Translations under genes and position numbers: made by a program
Shown here: piece by piece, positions 36,720 through 48,125 of the stretch
Position numbering within the stretch: the stretch's first letter is position 1
Layout of the letters: each line of letters starts with the position of its first letter
Source of the DNA: Acanthosepion esculentum
Lineage: Eukaryota; Mollusca; Cephalopoda; Sepiida; Sepiidae
Direction: 5' to 3'
Length of the DNA stretch: 64,000 nt
NCBI GenBank assembly: GCA_964036315.1
Contig: OZ038478.1
Coordinates: 143,735,057-143,799,056, forward strand
Notes under the pieces: model-generated
Seen by the model: only the letters and a program-made list of their open reading frames with translations
Told to the model about the DNA's origin: nothing
The model's database searches: none

Positions 36720-38010
36720 CCTTTGCCAATGAAAAATTTCAAAAGTTTTTAAATTTTTTCAATAAAATAAATTGCTTCTGCAGTTTCTTCCCCATTTAAT
36801 AATGGGTGTGTTTTAATGGCAGTTACTGTTTGATAAGAAATGATTTTAAACAACGTGAAACATTTTGTCACTCAAAAGGTTACAGGTAAACTGCTACATT
36901 AGTAAATTTCGACATCTTAACAAATTGAGTTTTTTCATATCCAAAAAGACCTTTTACAATTTCCCATTTTACTGTCATTCTTTTGCCTTCAGAATAAAAC
37001 AGTAATTCAGAAGTAGGTTTTGTAATCCAATTATTCTAAATATTTTTAAAAGGTGGACATAATCCAAATCTAAGCCATTTTTAGTTACCCAAGGCTTATT
37101 AAAACAGTGTCAAATCTTTTAAAAAGATTGATTTGTCTTGTTGTTGTCACGTACAATTGTAATTACTTGTTCATTTAATTGATTGATTGCTTCAATGACA
37201 TATTAAACTTTTTCATATGAATAAGTTGCATCTAATTTAAAGATTGTATCTTGATACCGTTTTTGCTAATCCCTCAGAATTTTCAGCTAAACCAAATAAA
37301 TTTGCTCCATGGTATTGTAGAGCAACTTTGATATATACTTCATCAATTAAAAGAATAGGTTTTTCCTGATTTTAAAAAATCTTCCTAAAAATACCATCAA
37401 GAAAGTTACAGTCAACTGATTTTGAGACATTTGATATCAAAGCTTATAATTACTGAGTAAAAATCATCTTGAAGACCTTTCTGGTGACATAACATTAATA
37501 TGTTATTTTAAATGGTGTTCTTATTATCAATTCTTGTGTTTCTAAAATAATGAATTGTTTCATTGATTTGTAACCAGTGTTGAACCATTTATATTCAACT
37601 TTCTGAAAGAGAAAAAAATGCTCTATATATACCAGCATGGTAACATTAAAATCTCAAGTTTGAAAAAATCAGTAGATTGGATGAGCAACTGATTTATAGC
37701 ATGTAACTGCTGACACAAAATTCTGTTGATCAATATACTGATAGACATTTTCAAAAATGAGAATTCTTTACTTTTCTAGAAAATGTGCCAACTCATCATT
37801 TTGTACAGAAATCCAAGATTTATTTGTTGTTCTTGGTTTTTGTTAAGGACAATGTATTAGAATTGATGGCAAATGATCAAATAATAATTGGACATACTTT
37901 TCCTCTTATAACCACTGTTTCAGAATAAAATGGAAAATGCTTTTCACAAACAAGAGTTTTTAGTTTGTCACGGTTATTGTCTCAAAATATTGTCTTTAAG
38001 CTTCGTTCTT
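36720..38010 (-). pseudogene. Decayed THAP/P-element-like DNA transposase
   Basis: Minus-strand reading across many stops and frameshifts gives, in order: a VCEKHFP segment (37931-37951) like the conserved C-terminal part of a THAP zinc finger; NKSWISVQNDELAHFL and FENVYQYIDQQNF; LLIDEVYIKVALQYHG (about 37300-37350) with GANLFGLAENSEG; ITIVRDNNKTNQSF (about 37130-37175); KPWVTKNGLDLDYVHLLK (about 37040-37100); WITKPTSELLFY-like and KWEIVKGLF segments; then a tail with QNV and THPLLNGEETAEAIYF. This matches the general layout of THAP-domain P-element-type transposases, whose RNase-H-like core cuts and pastes DNA. Stops throughout show it is long dead. No terminal inverted repeats were found. 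The assignment rests on recalled patterns; the DDE residues were not placed. Confidence 0.6.
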
Positions 38011-38850
38011 GCTCTTACTGAGCTTGGGGATTAAATTTGTGATAAAATTCTTAATGACACTTGTGAATTTCGAACTGGAACAGTTTGTTTAAAGATAAAA
38101 TATGCACATTTTAAATAAAAGAAATATTATATTTACATCAGTATATTAAATAATAAACCAAAGATAATCCAAAGTTAAAACGTAACATTTTTCTTTAAAA
38201 CAAAAATTAATTTCTTATTCCAATTCCAGCCAGGAACTTTTATTGTTCGACCCAGTCACTCACTGGTCTAAACATGATGTAGAAGCCGGAATTATGGATC
38301 GTCTTGATAAAAACCGATTTAATCGCTAGATCATCCATAGAAAAGTTACATCTAGGCTCTGCATTTCACCTTTCTAGGTAGATATAATAACATTCCAATA
38401 GTGATAAAGAACATAAATGAAAAAGAAACTAAATGAAATTTAAATTTAACATATCAGAGCCACTTCTCTTTCATGCGCATGCGTAATAATATTGTAAACC
38501 TGTTTTTAGTCTGTAAAATTTCTAAAGGCCGAAACGTGGCACACAAAAAGATCATTCGCTTTGTCGTATATTTTCCTAAGATTGTTCTTTCTATCTATCT
38601 ATGCTTCATTAATGTAAATGATTTTACCCAACAGTTCGTAAATTTTTAAACTTTAGCAGAATTATATGACATATTCGTCTCAATCTGATAGAGGATCAAT
38701 ATTGGTTTACAAAATATTATATTTTGAATTTCAACAGGAAATGAGAGCCCCGACTTTGTTAATCTATTGCAAGACTATGCAGAAGTACAAGAGGTGAAGG
38801 GATGGGCATTAATCCTTTAAGCATCCCTTACCCCAAACCGGGAATAGAAC
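38011..38850. other. Intergenic stretch; nothing recognised
   Basis: AT-rich. A short GGCCGAAACGTGG at about 38527 resembles the GGCCGAAACGTTG in the SINE at 57.96 kb, but is too short to call. Confidence 0.4.
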
Positions 38851-38853
38851 TAT

Positions 38854-39480
38854 ATAATCACAAATAAAAAATATACAAAATAACAGAAGCGACATCATCT
38901 AAGAAATTTCATTAACAACAGCTAAACTATATAACACATATAAGTCGCAGAGATACTAATGACAAACTGTTGACATTCCACATTGCTTCAAACAAATGTC
39001 TGGGAATGGAACCTCAATCAATACTGGAAAAACTGATAAATGTTACTGGACTTGAGAAACCTATTTTCCTGAAAAATTGCTTGAAGATCATAACACTTTC
39101 AGTTATACCTAAACTGCCAGTTGTATACAACTACATTCTCACATCAGTAGTTTAATGTCTTTGAGTGGATGAAAACTGTAGAGCTTAGAAAGGAAAATCA
39201 TTCTTTGAATATCGTGAAATGACTCTACATAATCACAAACAAGATACTGTACCAGATAACACAAACCACATTACTTGAGGACTTTTAACATCAGAAACAA
39301 CAAAATTATATCACATGTAAGTTGAAGAGAAAATAATGACCCAATAAAGATGTTAGTCTTCCACAGTTAAAAGAAAAGGTTAGAAAGGAAATTCCTTTCA
39401 ATATTGGAAATAGCATTAACAATAAATTTACTTGAGAAACATATTTTCCTTAAAAACTGTTTTAAGAAAAAGATTGTTAT
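38854..39480. repeat. Imperfect tandem duplication, offset about 375 bp
   Basis: 38854-39110 and 39229-39480 share landmarks in the same order: ATAATCACAA, ACACATATAAGT / TCACATGTAAGT, TAATGAC, CTTCCACA/TTCCACAT, TCAATATTGGAAA / TCAATACTGGAAA, ACTTGAGAAAC(A/C)TATTTTCCT and AAAA.TG.TT.AAGA. Divergence is substantial, so the duplication is old. No protein family was recognised in either copy. Confidence 0.65.
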
Positions 39481-40050
39481 AAATTTCTACTTCAAATTGC
39501 ACTGACTGCCCGGTCAATTACCATTACCACAAACGGTGTTCTTCTGTGTAAGCAGAAATGGTTCTTTCAATAAGCGAACTCGTTATTTTCCATTTATGAA
39601 ATGTTAGAGATCAACGGAAATAGCAAATAGGAAATGTAAAAATTACAGATACGACCCTCGAAGAAAATAGCTGAATATCTACCAAGATAACTATCAGAAA
39701 AACGGAAAAGAGCACACATTTTTATGTTCATATATGTGTATGCTTTCTTTTTGAGCATTTCCGTTCGAAATTTCGTCGTACTTTTCCGACAATAAGTTTT
39801 GCATGTTTATATAATGAAGAATTAGTTATTTTGTTGTTCTCGCTGCATGTCACTTTCTACATTTATTCATATTCCTGGCTTTCTCTGTTTTTCACAAATA
39901 CACACACAGGAACAAAAATATTTCTGTCTTAAACATATATAGGGAAGGACAGGTATGTTTTCTACAGGTATATTTATTTAAATTTTACAGAACTTATTTA
40001 ATCGATTGATGTGAATTGATCGTTGTCTTGTCTATTTAAATTTATTATTG
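39481..40050. other. Intergenic stretch; nothing recognised
   Basis: No coding, RNA or repeat feature could be supported. Confidence 0.4.
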
Positions 40051-40055
40051 GATAC

Positions 40056-40056
<1 letters not shown>

Positions 40057-40127
<71 letters not shown>

Positions 40128-40210
40128 ATATATATGTATATATATGTGTATATATATATATATATATACACATATATATATATGTGTGTATGTATGTATG
40201 TATATATATA
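40057..40210. repeat. (AT)n microsatellite with TATG interruptions
   Basis: Pure AT to about 40115, then interrupted with TATG and TGTA. It lies where the left end of the mariner would be expected. Confidence 0.95.
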
Positions 40211-40214
40211 GGAG

Positions 40215-40756
40215 AATGTCAACTATGTATGGTGTCACAGGTTTCAGCCAAAAAATGTCTACAAGTTATTTAAATTGTTTAAAGAAGGACGGAGCAATGT
40301 TGAGGACGGAGACAGGCCTGGGAGGCCTACAGAAGTGAGGTCTCTTGAGGTGATCAAATCAGTCGATGACCTCTTTCACTCTGACAGAAGGGTGACAGTG
40401 GATGACATTGCATGTAGTTTGAGCTTATCTGTTGGGACAGCACAAGTTCAGCTGCCGGTTGGTGACAAATATGCTTACTGCAGAGCACAAACAGCACAGC
40501 AGATCAAACGGTGTATACAATCAACGAACTGCACTGGGAATTGCTCCCTCATCCCCATTACAGCCCAGACCTTGCCCCTTCAGATTTTCACATGTTTGGT
40601 CCCTTGAAAGCGTTCACGAGAGGCACAAAGTTTAAAATTGATAAAGTCAAAAGTGTTGTGAGCGACTGGCTGAAACATCAGTCTAAATTATTTTACGCTG
40701 AGGGAATACGGAAGTAATTATACCGAAAAATTCAGCTCATTTATTGAATGACCCTC

Positions 40757-40759
<3 letters not shown>
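40215..40759 (+). pseudogene. Internally deleted mariner transposon
   Basis: The N-terminal DNA-binding part of a mariner transposase reads [19 protein letters not shown] then RPGRPTEV and DLFHSDRRVTVDDIA (about 40256-40440). The sequence then jumps to the C-terminal part: RAQTAQQIKRCIQSTN, followed in another frame by LHWELLPHPHYSPDLAPSD and FHMFGPLKAF to the end (about 40480-40716). The catalytic centre between them is lost: the first aspartate and the HDNA segment before TAQ are gone, while the YSPDLAPSD block with the last aspartate survives. The right end, TTATTGAATGACCCTCGTA (40741-40759), reads as a typical mariner terminal inverted repeat (TACGAGGGTCA on the other strand). No matching left repeat is present. 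It is a dead copy that could not mobilise itself. Confidence 0.85.
40741..40759 (-). repeat. Mariner right terminal inverted repeat
   Basis: Reads TACGAGGGTCATTCAATAA on the minus strand and abuts TA repeats, consistent with insertion at a TA target. Confidence 0.75.

Positions 40760-40817
<58 letters not shown>
40758..40817. repeat. (TA)n microsatellite
   Basis: Pure TA run beginning at the mariner end. Confidence 0.95.
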
Positions 40818-40820
<3 letters not shown>

Positions 40821-41400
40821 TCGGGTGCACATATATTATGGATAGATGAATTTTTCACTTCTTTACAAAATCAAAATTTCACTCAATGCAAAAGTTGTGG
40901 TTTGATGTGATAAATACTGGCACCCTAAATTAGATTAATAAGTTTTACCAAATTTTCAGCATTTAAGTTTAAAAATCATCCGTAATAAATATACCGAAAT
41001 ACCTAATTCCCGTAGGATTTGGCTCATAAATGAGTTCAAAATTTTGCTATTTTAAGAATAAATCCAAATAAAGTTTTTTTGTATTTGATAAATTGAATGG
41101 AAATATATATTCAAATCAGAATTCCAATTATAAATCATCACAAGCAAAATATGCAATTTTTTTTACTATATTCGATAAATGAAATGATTACAAAAAAGGC
41201 TAATCAATAATTAAGATCTTATATCATTCAATATTCTATAATAAAAACAAAAAATAAAAGTGTAGGAAACACCATCATCTGCTAGGCACAAATTATTAGA
41301 AAATATATATATATTTAAATTTTTTATTGAAAATTACACTAAATCTAATGTACTGTATAACATATTACATCATGATATAATTAAATTGTTCAGTATAAAT
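40818..41400. other. AT-rich intergenic stretch; nothing recognised
   Basis: Very AT-rich, stops in all frames, no recognised repeat. Confidence 0.45.
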
Positions 41401-41409
41401 TCCCTTTGA

Positions 41410-42115
41410 ATTAAATGATTGTCTTATTTGATGGAACACTGATGTATTAATAATTTACTTGTAATTTGCTTCTTGTTCATATACAATTTGTGAAGCTTCT
41501 GTAGTTAATTTAACTGCTCATTCCACACCCTGTGAATGTGCAGGTAAATTAGGTAACCCCAGTGTTGTTCCATTGATTAGAATCCCTTGCAGTTCATTAT
41601 TTGAAAAAACTTCTCTAAGGGCAGGTTCACAAACTCAATTTTATAAGAGGTTAATCAAATTTGACCAAAGTGTCGTTTCAGAGTTGAATGTAATTCTTTT
41701 TAATCTCGTCTCTGGTGGCTCGCTAAGACTGACACAAAACATATTGTAATGGAACATTCTTTATTTTAGTTGATTTATTCTCTGGATCATGTTGAAGATA
41801 TAGATAAGTTGTTTATGGATTTTATTATTACTTTTAATTTCAAAGCCACCAAATACATACATATCAATAAAGAAATTGATAAGGCTATACAATTTATCAT
41901 AGAGTTCTAGTTGTTAGGCATCTCTGATGCATAAACTCATTAACCTGATGGCTAAAGTTAGCCATCTTGCTTGTTTTAAATACCCAGTTTTCCAAGCATC
42001 AATTCTAGGGTTCACTTTACATCGAGAAATTCCAGCTATATATTCTAAGGGAAGTCTTTGATCACCAGTTAAATGTGCCATTGTTCCTGCAGTAAGATAG
42101 AAATTATCTAGTGGG
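41410..42115 (-). pseudogene. Decayed transposase-like coding region, family unclear
   Basis: The minus strand reads through a few stops as DNFYLTAGTMAHLTGDQRL, then PLEYIAGISRCKVNPRIDAW and KTGYLKQARWLTLAIRLMSL. After a more degraded middle come SNNELQGILINGTTLGLPNL, PAHSQGVE and AVKLTTEASQIVYE, and finally FNSKGIY. The segment with H-S/T-Q-x-V-E followed by x-V-K-L-x-T-E-A-S is recalled as a recurrent block in uncharacterised, transposon-derived proteins of invertebrates, but it cannot be tied to a named superfamily here. It lies on the same strand as the THAP/P-element-like remnant about 3.4 kb to the left and could be a piece of a related element, though no shared motif proves this. It is inactive. 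Confidence 0.5.
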
Positions 42116-42214
42116 TCATTTTGTTATTAGTGCTAATTATTTTCACAAAGTTTTCCCTAGAAGACCAGTAAAAGCAGTAGGTATTTACTCTGACTCCCCA
42201 ATTAGACGAGTTGT

Positions 42215-42440
42215 GACACAAGGTCAGTTTTTACGGTGGGTACCCGGGCGCGTATACCCGATCCAGGAACAAAAATTGCCCACAGCCCCCGCAACCCATG
42301 GCAGCTGTTCCCCAGGGCTGGGCACCTCTCTGTATAATTTTTCTCAGTTGCGACGGAGTCGCCCCTGAATGCACACTGCCCAAAGACAGAGACGCAACTG
42401 TGAGATGATAAGTAGATGTTACAACCCCACTTGAGGGAGG
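42215..42440. other. GC-rich palindromic island, unidentified
   Basis: An abrupt GC-rich segment in AT-rich surroundings. CAGTTGCG (42345-42352) pairs perfectly with CGCAACTG (42393-42400), and GCGAC-GGA-GTCGC (42350-42362) is a second, overlapping hairpin. The left half contains GGTACCCGGGCGCG-like and CCCCAGGGCTGGG-like patches. The forward open frame 42111-42368 across it has no recognised domain. It could be a SINE body, part of a DNA transposon end or a structured RNA gene; known spliceosomal snRNA landmarks were looked for and not found. Confidence 0.45.
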
Positions 42441-43890
42441 GGTTTATACAGTAAAAGTATTAGAGCTATTTTTAGTTCAATCAATGTACTTAAAACAGCG
42501 ATAAGGGAAGCTCAGTTTAATGAATTACACAACCAATGGTGTGCAACTTTCTTTAATGATTTTTTTTCTACAGAGCTGTAAGTCATATGTACTGGTATTA
42601 TCCACATGAACTACCTTAATTCAATTCACATTACAGGAAGAACACCAGTTGCACCAACGATAAAGATAATTCTTTGGATAAGATATCTACTTACCATCTC
42701 TGGTAAAAGTCATGTGGCACTCTGGTTCTTTGGTATTCTTTTTTTTTCTTTTGCATTTTTCGTTTTAATCGCTTTGTATTGCAAAGTGTCTATCAACTCT
42801 GCATTTAACACCGATGTAGATGGCATTTTCATGGTTCTGAACATGCCTCTGATGTGTGGTTACTTTTACTCTAGATTTTTCCCTCTCTATATTTAACTTA
42901 ATGATAATGAACGTTAAGTTAAGGCTTGAACGAAGAAAGCCCATATATTATAGGTCTAATAAAAAGTCATTAGCAAACCATGCCCCAATTTTGGAAGATA
43001 CATCACACTTTTGATGGCATATCTAAAGACTGTAAGCTCTCTTAGACTGTCTCCTTGGCTGAAAACAGTCATTGGTTGTTTCTTTACTGGAAGACATTGG
43101 TGGAAAAACATCCGATGTAGAGGCAACATTCGTAGAACCCCGTCATTGCTATCTTTCAATCTGCCTGTCTAATCTCTCTGCATCAGTGGTAGATTTTTGA
43201 TATTTTTGACTTCATCTTTCCAAGTTGAAAACTTCCTTTTGGTCCTATCTTCTCTCTCTGATCTTTTAAACTTAACCTTTCTTCAATGGAAACCTGAAAT
43301 TTCAAAATGTGTATATATGTTTAAAAACAGTTCTAGCCTACATGATAAATACGAAGGAAAATATAACAATATTATTTACCAGAGAAGAGAAGATTATCAG
43401 AAATAAATTTATGTTTTTCAATAAATTCAAATTTTGAAAATCAGCACATCAACTAGTTCAGAAAACATGAAAAACAAATATAGAATTAACATTAAATTCT
43501 TGTGAGGAAGAACAAGTGCAAACATTACCGTATTTTAATAAATTTCAACGGTAAATTTGTAATAAAAAAATTTAAATAAATAGAAATATAGTTTCTTCCA
43601 CGGAAATAATCAAACACAATATTTAAATACGTGCCAAAAACAGAACATTATATAAATTAAACAAAATGTTTACCTTCTTTTTCAAAGAATTACGCCTGTT
43701 GCACAATAATACAAAAGAACTAATTAATTTTACAGTGAAAGTCAAAATTCCTTATAATGGTGAGAACTCAGATAATATCCATGAGAAGAAAATTCCGGTA
43801 CAAGATTCATAAGCAAAATAAATTTATTTTACTACTTAATTTATTTACTTAATTTTAAATTAAAAGTCTTACGGTGAGTTTTTTTTAATT
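42441..43890. other. Intergenic stretch; small unconvincing ORFs only
   Basis: Open frames of 60-96 codons on both strands show no recognised domain and overlap one another. The longest (42606-42896, +) is hydrophobic because of T-rich sequence. Nothing is called. Confidence 0.4.
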
Positions 43891-43896
43891 AAAAGT

Positions 43897-43978
43897 AGAA
43901 ATATAGTCTTAAGATGTGCTATATTTATGGATCTAGCATGAAACAGACTGTCGCGTCTAAATGTTGACTTCTATGTTC

Positions 43979-43980
<2 letters not shown>
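43897..43980. repeat. Dispersed repeat module, rearranged (copy 1)
   Basis: AGAAATATAGTCTTA followed by GTGCTATATTTATGG (43897-43930) matches 63504-63538 in the same orientation. The adjacent 43933-43980 (CTAGCATGAAACAGACTGTC onward) matches 63583-63630 in the reverse orientation. An (AT)n run follows directly. Confidence 0.75.

Positions 43981-43982
<2 letters not shown>

Positions 43983-44066
<84 letters not shown>
43983..44066. repeat. (AT)n microsatellite
   Basis: Uninterrupted alternating TA run of about 84 bp. Confidence 0.97.
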
Positions 44067-44067
<1 letters not shown>

Positions 44068-44145
44068 CAACTAAAAAGTTGCAAATTAAAAAAATGTATT
44101 TTTTTTGTGAAAGTATTTATTTATATTTATATATATATATATATT

Positions 44146-45370
44146 TCAAATTTCAGATCGACCCCGATCTTTCATCAGAAATAACTGTTTTTAGAAGTTT
44201 GTTTACAAGTAGCGTCTGTCACGAGACGCAGACGTCACGTGATATGGAATGCAATATTTTTAACGTAAATCTAACTGTAATAATATTTTGGATGTTGCTT
44301 AAAATCTTTTTTAACTATATCTAAGAAAAAAAATTTGTTTAACTATTGAAATATTAATAAAGATTTAAAATACCCAAGTCTTTATTTAACCCTAGTTTAT
44401 ATGTATTTAATTATAAAATCCAGTATTTTTCTTTTTTTCTGCGTGTGTATATGGAACTGAAATCAGAATCTATCAATACACATTTACAGTTTTCTAATGT
44501 GTGTCCTGATTGATTAAAATGTCCAACTATGGGGGAATATGGATTGTTTTGACGTATGGTTAGTTTATGATTGTTGAAGCGAAATCTACAATTATTTGCA
44601 GATTCAACAATATATCCACTATTGGGACATATTGTGCAGAATAAATAGTAGATTATGTTATGGCTACCACAGGTAAGTGGAGGTGGGTGTATCTTGATAT
44701 TGGTGTTGGGTACAGAACATACAGTACCGATTATTAAGTGTCTGCAAACTAAGCAACGAGGTTTGTTACGTTTGTAATTTCCTGATTGGTTTGCATTGAT
44801 TAGATATTTGGTAGAGGTGAGGATAGCTGATAGGTTAGGTGATTGTTTCTTTTCATTAATGGGTGGTTTATCGAAAATGTCTTTGATCTTTTTGCTTAAC
44901 TGGAGCTTCTTGTAATCCTTTTTTTTAAATTGTGAATAAGTGTGTGGGAATATTGATTGTGGTTAAAAACCATGGAAATCCGATTGTTGTTTTTACTTTT
45001 CTTGTACGTGAGAAGTGTGTTACGATTTATGTGGATAGTTTTATTTAGTGCTTCTTTTATTATATTTATTGGATATTTACATTTTAGGATTTGTTTTGTT
45101 AAGTTATTAATGTTGTGTAGAAAATTCAGATGGTCTGAGCATATGCGTTTGATTCTTAGAAATGAGCTGTATACGATATTTTTTTTTAATTTAAGGGGAT
45201 GACAGCTGTTAAAGTGTAGGAATTTATGTTAGTTTGTGGGTTTGTTGCATAAAAAACTGGTAGAAAGTGTATGTTTGTTTAATTTTATCATAACGTCTAA
45301 GAAAGGGACGGATGTGTATGAGTGCTCCATGGTAAATTTACTTGTATCATGGAAGTTGTTGAAGAAAGTA
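44146..45370 (-). pseudogene. Penelope-like element: reverse-transcriptase thumb to GIY-YIG-type tail
   Basis: On the minus strand, starting near 45370: FHDTSKFTMEHSYTSVPFLD then VMIKLNKHTL (about 45270-45350), a KPTN.HKFLHFNSCHPL block, SSFLRIKRICSD (about 45130-45170), a YPINIIKEALNK segment, and finally KPRCLVCRHL with a cysteine pair, C-G-S-HNIIYYLFCTICP (about 44620-44680), GYIVESANNCRFRFNNHK and VGHFNQSGHT. This order (FLDV, KPTDxHxYL, LRxxRICSD, zinc-binding linker, then a GIY-YIG-like IYLI..C...Y...T..LR.R...H block) is typical of the C-terminal half of Penelope-like retroelements. These copy RNA and carry a GIY-YIG endonuclease. The RT palm is absent and stops and frame changes are present. 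TTTCAGATCGACCCCGATC (44151-44169) may belong to the element's 3' part. Confidence 0.75.
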
Positions 45371-45387
45371 CGTGGCTTCTCATTATG

Positions 45388-45388
<1 letters not shown>

Positions 45389-45474
<86 letters not shown>
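45389..45474. repeat. Compound (AT)n(GA)n microsatellite
   Basis: AT run 45389-45442 passing directly into a GA run to 45474, at the broken end of the Penelope-like fragment. Confidence 0.97.
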
Positions 45475-45477
<3 letters not shown>

Positions 45478-47680
45478 GGTATTGTATATATAAATTTGAT
45501 CATATCCTCCACGAAATACATTTTAGGGCGCTTGCTCTAGAACACCTTGTTCATATGTTATATGATTACCATGTCCCCTATTATTTAATCTAATTTTCAG
45601 TTGAAGTTATTTTCATAAACACTACCTATTTCTAATTTTTAAACGATGTGTATTATAAGTATGTTTATGTTGGTTTGTGTGAACAGAGATTGCAATGAGC
45701 AATCTTGAGAGTTAATTAGTTTTGAAGTATATCTTTCTGATACATGAAACTACGTGTTTTTGTTTCAGAGTTGATAGTGTTCAATGCATTCTTAGATACT
45801 GTGTGGCAAAGGCTTATTGCGCGGCCATATTTTATTCACTTTGTTATCGATTCTTCCTGTAGTTCTAAGTTTAGTCTTCTGCAAAGAATTGACTTTTCTG
45901 ATGGACATGGAATTTGCACAATAGTGATGAATGTAGTTGATTTTGAAGCTGGGTGTTCGACAGAGAAAAATGCTTGAAAGATGCCAATACATACGGGTAA
46001 AGAAAGATTCTGTCGACAATGAAGAAATACAATGAATGTATAAATAAAAAATAAATTATCTTATAATGAACAACAATAAAGGACACCCCAAGTCACCCCC
46101 GTGTAACATAATGCTGTCCATGCGTTCGCATGCATCCTGGAATATTGTATCTCCATCATTCAGGATGTAGACAAATAATTTCTAACTACCACGCATTCAC
46201 GGCATAGATTCTTAAAAAGGGATGAGATGGTTGAATATACTTGAACAAAACATTAATAGAAGATGAACTCAGATAGTTTATCCACAATTTCGAGTAAAAT
46301 ACACAACATTGATTTGACAATTGGAAAATACAATAAATAACTTAAACCGACAGACAAACCTTGTTGGCCTTTCGAATCATTTGATTTGGCATGTCAACCA
46401 AAAGTTTGTTTTAGAGCATATGAACCCTTTGGTTTATTTAATGCTGATATTCATGTTCATGGGAATATTAGTAATTTATTTTCAAAAAATGTATTGCTGG
46501 TATTTTTTTTTTTTTTACGTATATTGCTTCTAACTTATTTTTTACTATGGAAATGTATTGCTGGTGATTTTTACTATAAAAGACTTTTATAGTGTTTTGA
46601 CCTCAGTTTTAGGGTTAACTGTTTACCCATAGCTGGGATCCTCAAGATGCTACCGCCGCCTAGTCAGGACGGGCCTGGGGAAAACAGCTATTAAGATGTG
46701 TGTCCATGCTCCTCGAAACCTCCTGATCAGAATGTAAGTCTTTTTTTTATTCCAAACGAGGGGAAATATAAGAAAAAGACGTAGAAAATGCAACTGAATC
46801 CATAAGATTATTTATTTCCAGTAATTCTATCGGTTTCACAGATTTGGGTTTTTCAAAATTAAATTAAAACGAATATCTGGCTATGCCATGGTATGTTTCT
46901 AATGTAACTGGAGTTCGATATGATGTAAAGGAAGTGACTAATTTTAATATGTGTGTTTAAAATGCGATCTTATTGGTTGATTATGGCCACAGGATCGGGC
47001 ATACTAATTTTAAGGCCAAAACTTGATTATCATAAAATACCGTTGTCAAAAATTGAGAGTTTCAAGATTCGGTGAGTGTGACTAATAATAATAAAGTGTT
47101 AAAAAATTCAAGTTTCAGGAATTATATTTTATTGGACATTAGTGACAACCCCCCAGTGTGCTGATGATGAGAGGCGCTATGCTGATGATGTAGGTAGTGA
47201 TGTTAGTGATAAGAATAATCTTGAGTCTAAAAATCAACATCCTATATGAAGTTTTCTAAGAAATATCACTCATGATAAACCTTTCTAAAACAAAAGTTAT
47301 GATCTAGAATTGGAAAGAAAGCAATGATGAAGCCTACTCTGCATCCATCATTACAATTTACTATGTGTAATAGGTAAATCCCAAACTATTCAAATAGCTC
47401 GGTGTATGTGTCAGTGATAACAAATTTCATATAAGAGATGAGGAAACTGAGCATAGAATAGACTGCGTTGGGAGTAGTTTTGCCCATACTTCAAACTGCG
47501 ACAAAACTAAAACATTAGTGCAACAAGTCCAGCCATGTTCTTAAATAGTTCTACGGGTCGTGATTTTAATACAGACACCTGTTAGATTATGCAACCCCTT
47601 TCTCAGATCAACAGTTTAAAAATATCGTGAAATGAATTATGTCCTGAATGGCCACTCTACTAGAAACTTCTGTACTAATT
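45475..47680. other. Intergenic stretch; nothing recognised
   Basis: Small overlapping frames (for example 45744-45977 + and 45792-46019 -) oppose each other and show no domain. A short GC-richer segment at about 46615-46735 is unidentified. Confidence 0.4.
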
Positions 47681-47681
47681 A

Positions 47682-48125
47682 GGTGTTCCCTGGGGCTCTA
47701 TCCTTGGTCTCACTTTGTTTTTAATTTTCATTAACGAACTTCCTGATGACATCAGCTCTCAACTTGGTATCTATGCTGATGACATAAACATTTACTCATG
47801 TCTCGATTCTAAGTCTGATCATTTGGATAAGATCAAATTAGCAGCTGATATAACAAACGACCCATAGACACTTTTAAGTAGGGCAAAGGATGCCATGTTA
47901 ATTTTAACGCTTCTAAAATTAAACTGCTCTCTGCTAATCATCTGAGAGCTACCTTTTCTACCTTCCATCAGTATGGGTAATGCTAATCTCCGAAATAGTG
48001 AGTCATTGTGCCGTCTCGGGTTAACATTCCCGGCCTACATGAAGTGGAAAGATTGCACTGAATAAATTGCTAGGTCAGATACTAAGAAATTAGGTTCACT
48101 GTTTTGGGCTAGACATTTTTTCTCT
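47682..48125 (+). pseudogene. LINE reverse-transcriptase fragment with intact YADD
   Basis: Opens with GVPWGSILGLTLFLIFINEL (RT block around GVPQGSxLGPxLF), then GIYADDINIYSCLDSKSD containing the catalytic YADD, then LDKIKLAADITND. A stop follows, then frame-shifted remains of the post-YADD block and of the thumb (GLTF, MKWKDC, IARSDTKKLGSL, WARHFFSPK). This is the palm/thumb of a Jockey/CR1-like non-LTR reverse transcriptase. Three other fragments of what appears to be the same family lie at 33130, 49490 and 60020-60800. It is inactive because of stops and truncation, ending near a TCTC run at about 48140. Confidence 0.85.

Noticed and set aside
42215..42440. Spliceosomal snRNA or snRNA pseudogene
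   Set aside because: I looked for landmarks of U1, U2, U4, U5, U6 and U12 on both strands and found none convincing.
42606..42896. Hydrophobic 96-codon ORF as a membrane protein
   Set aside because: Hydrophobicity comes from T-rich composition; there is no homology or gene context.
44957..45202. 81-codon plus-strand ORF
   Set aside because: Antisense shadow of the Penelope-like remnant read on the minus strand.
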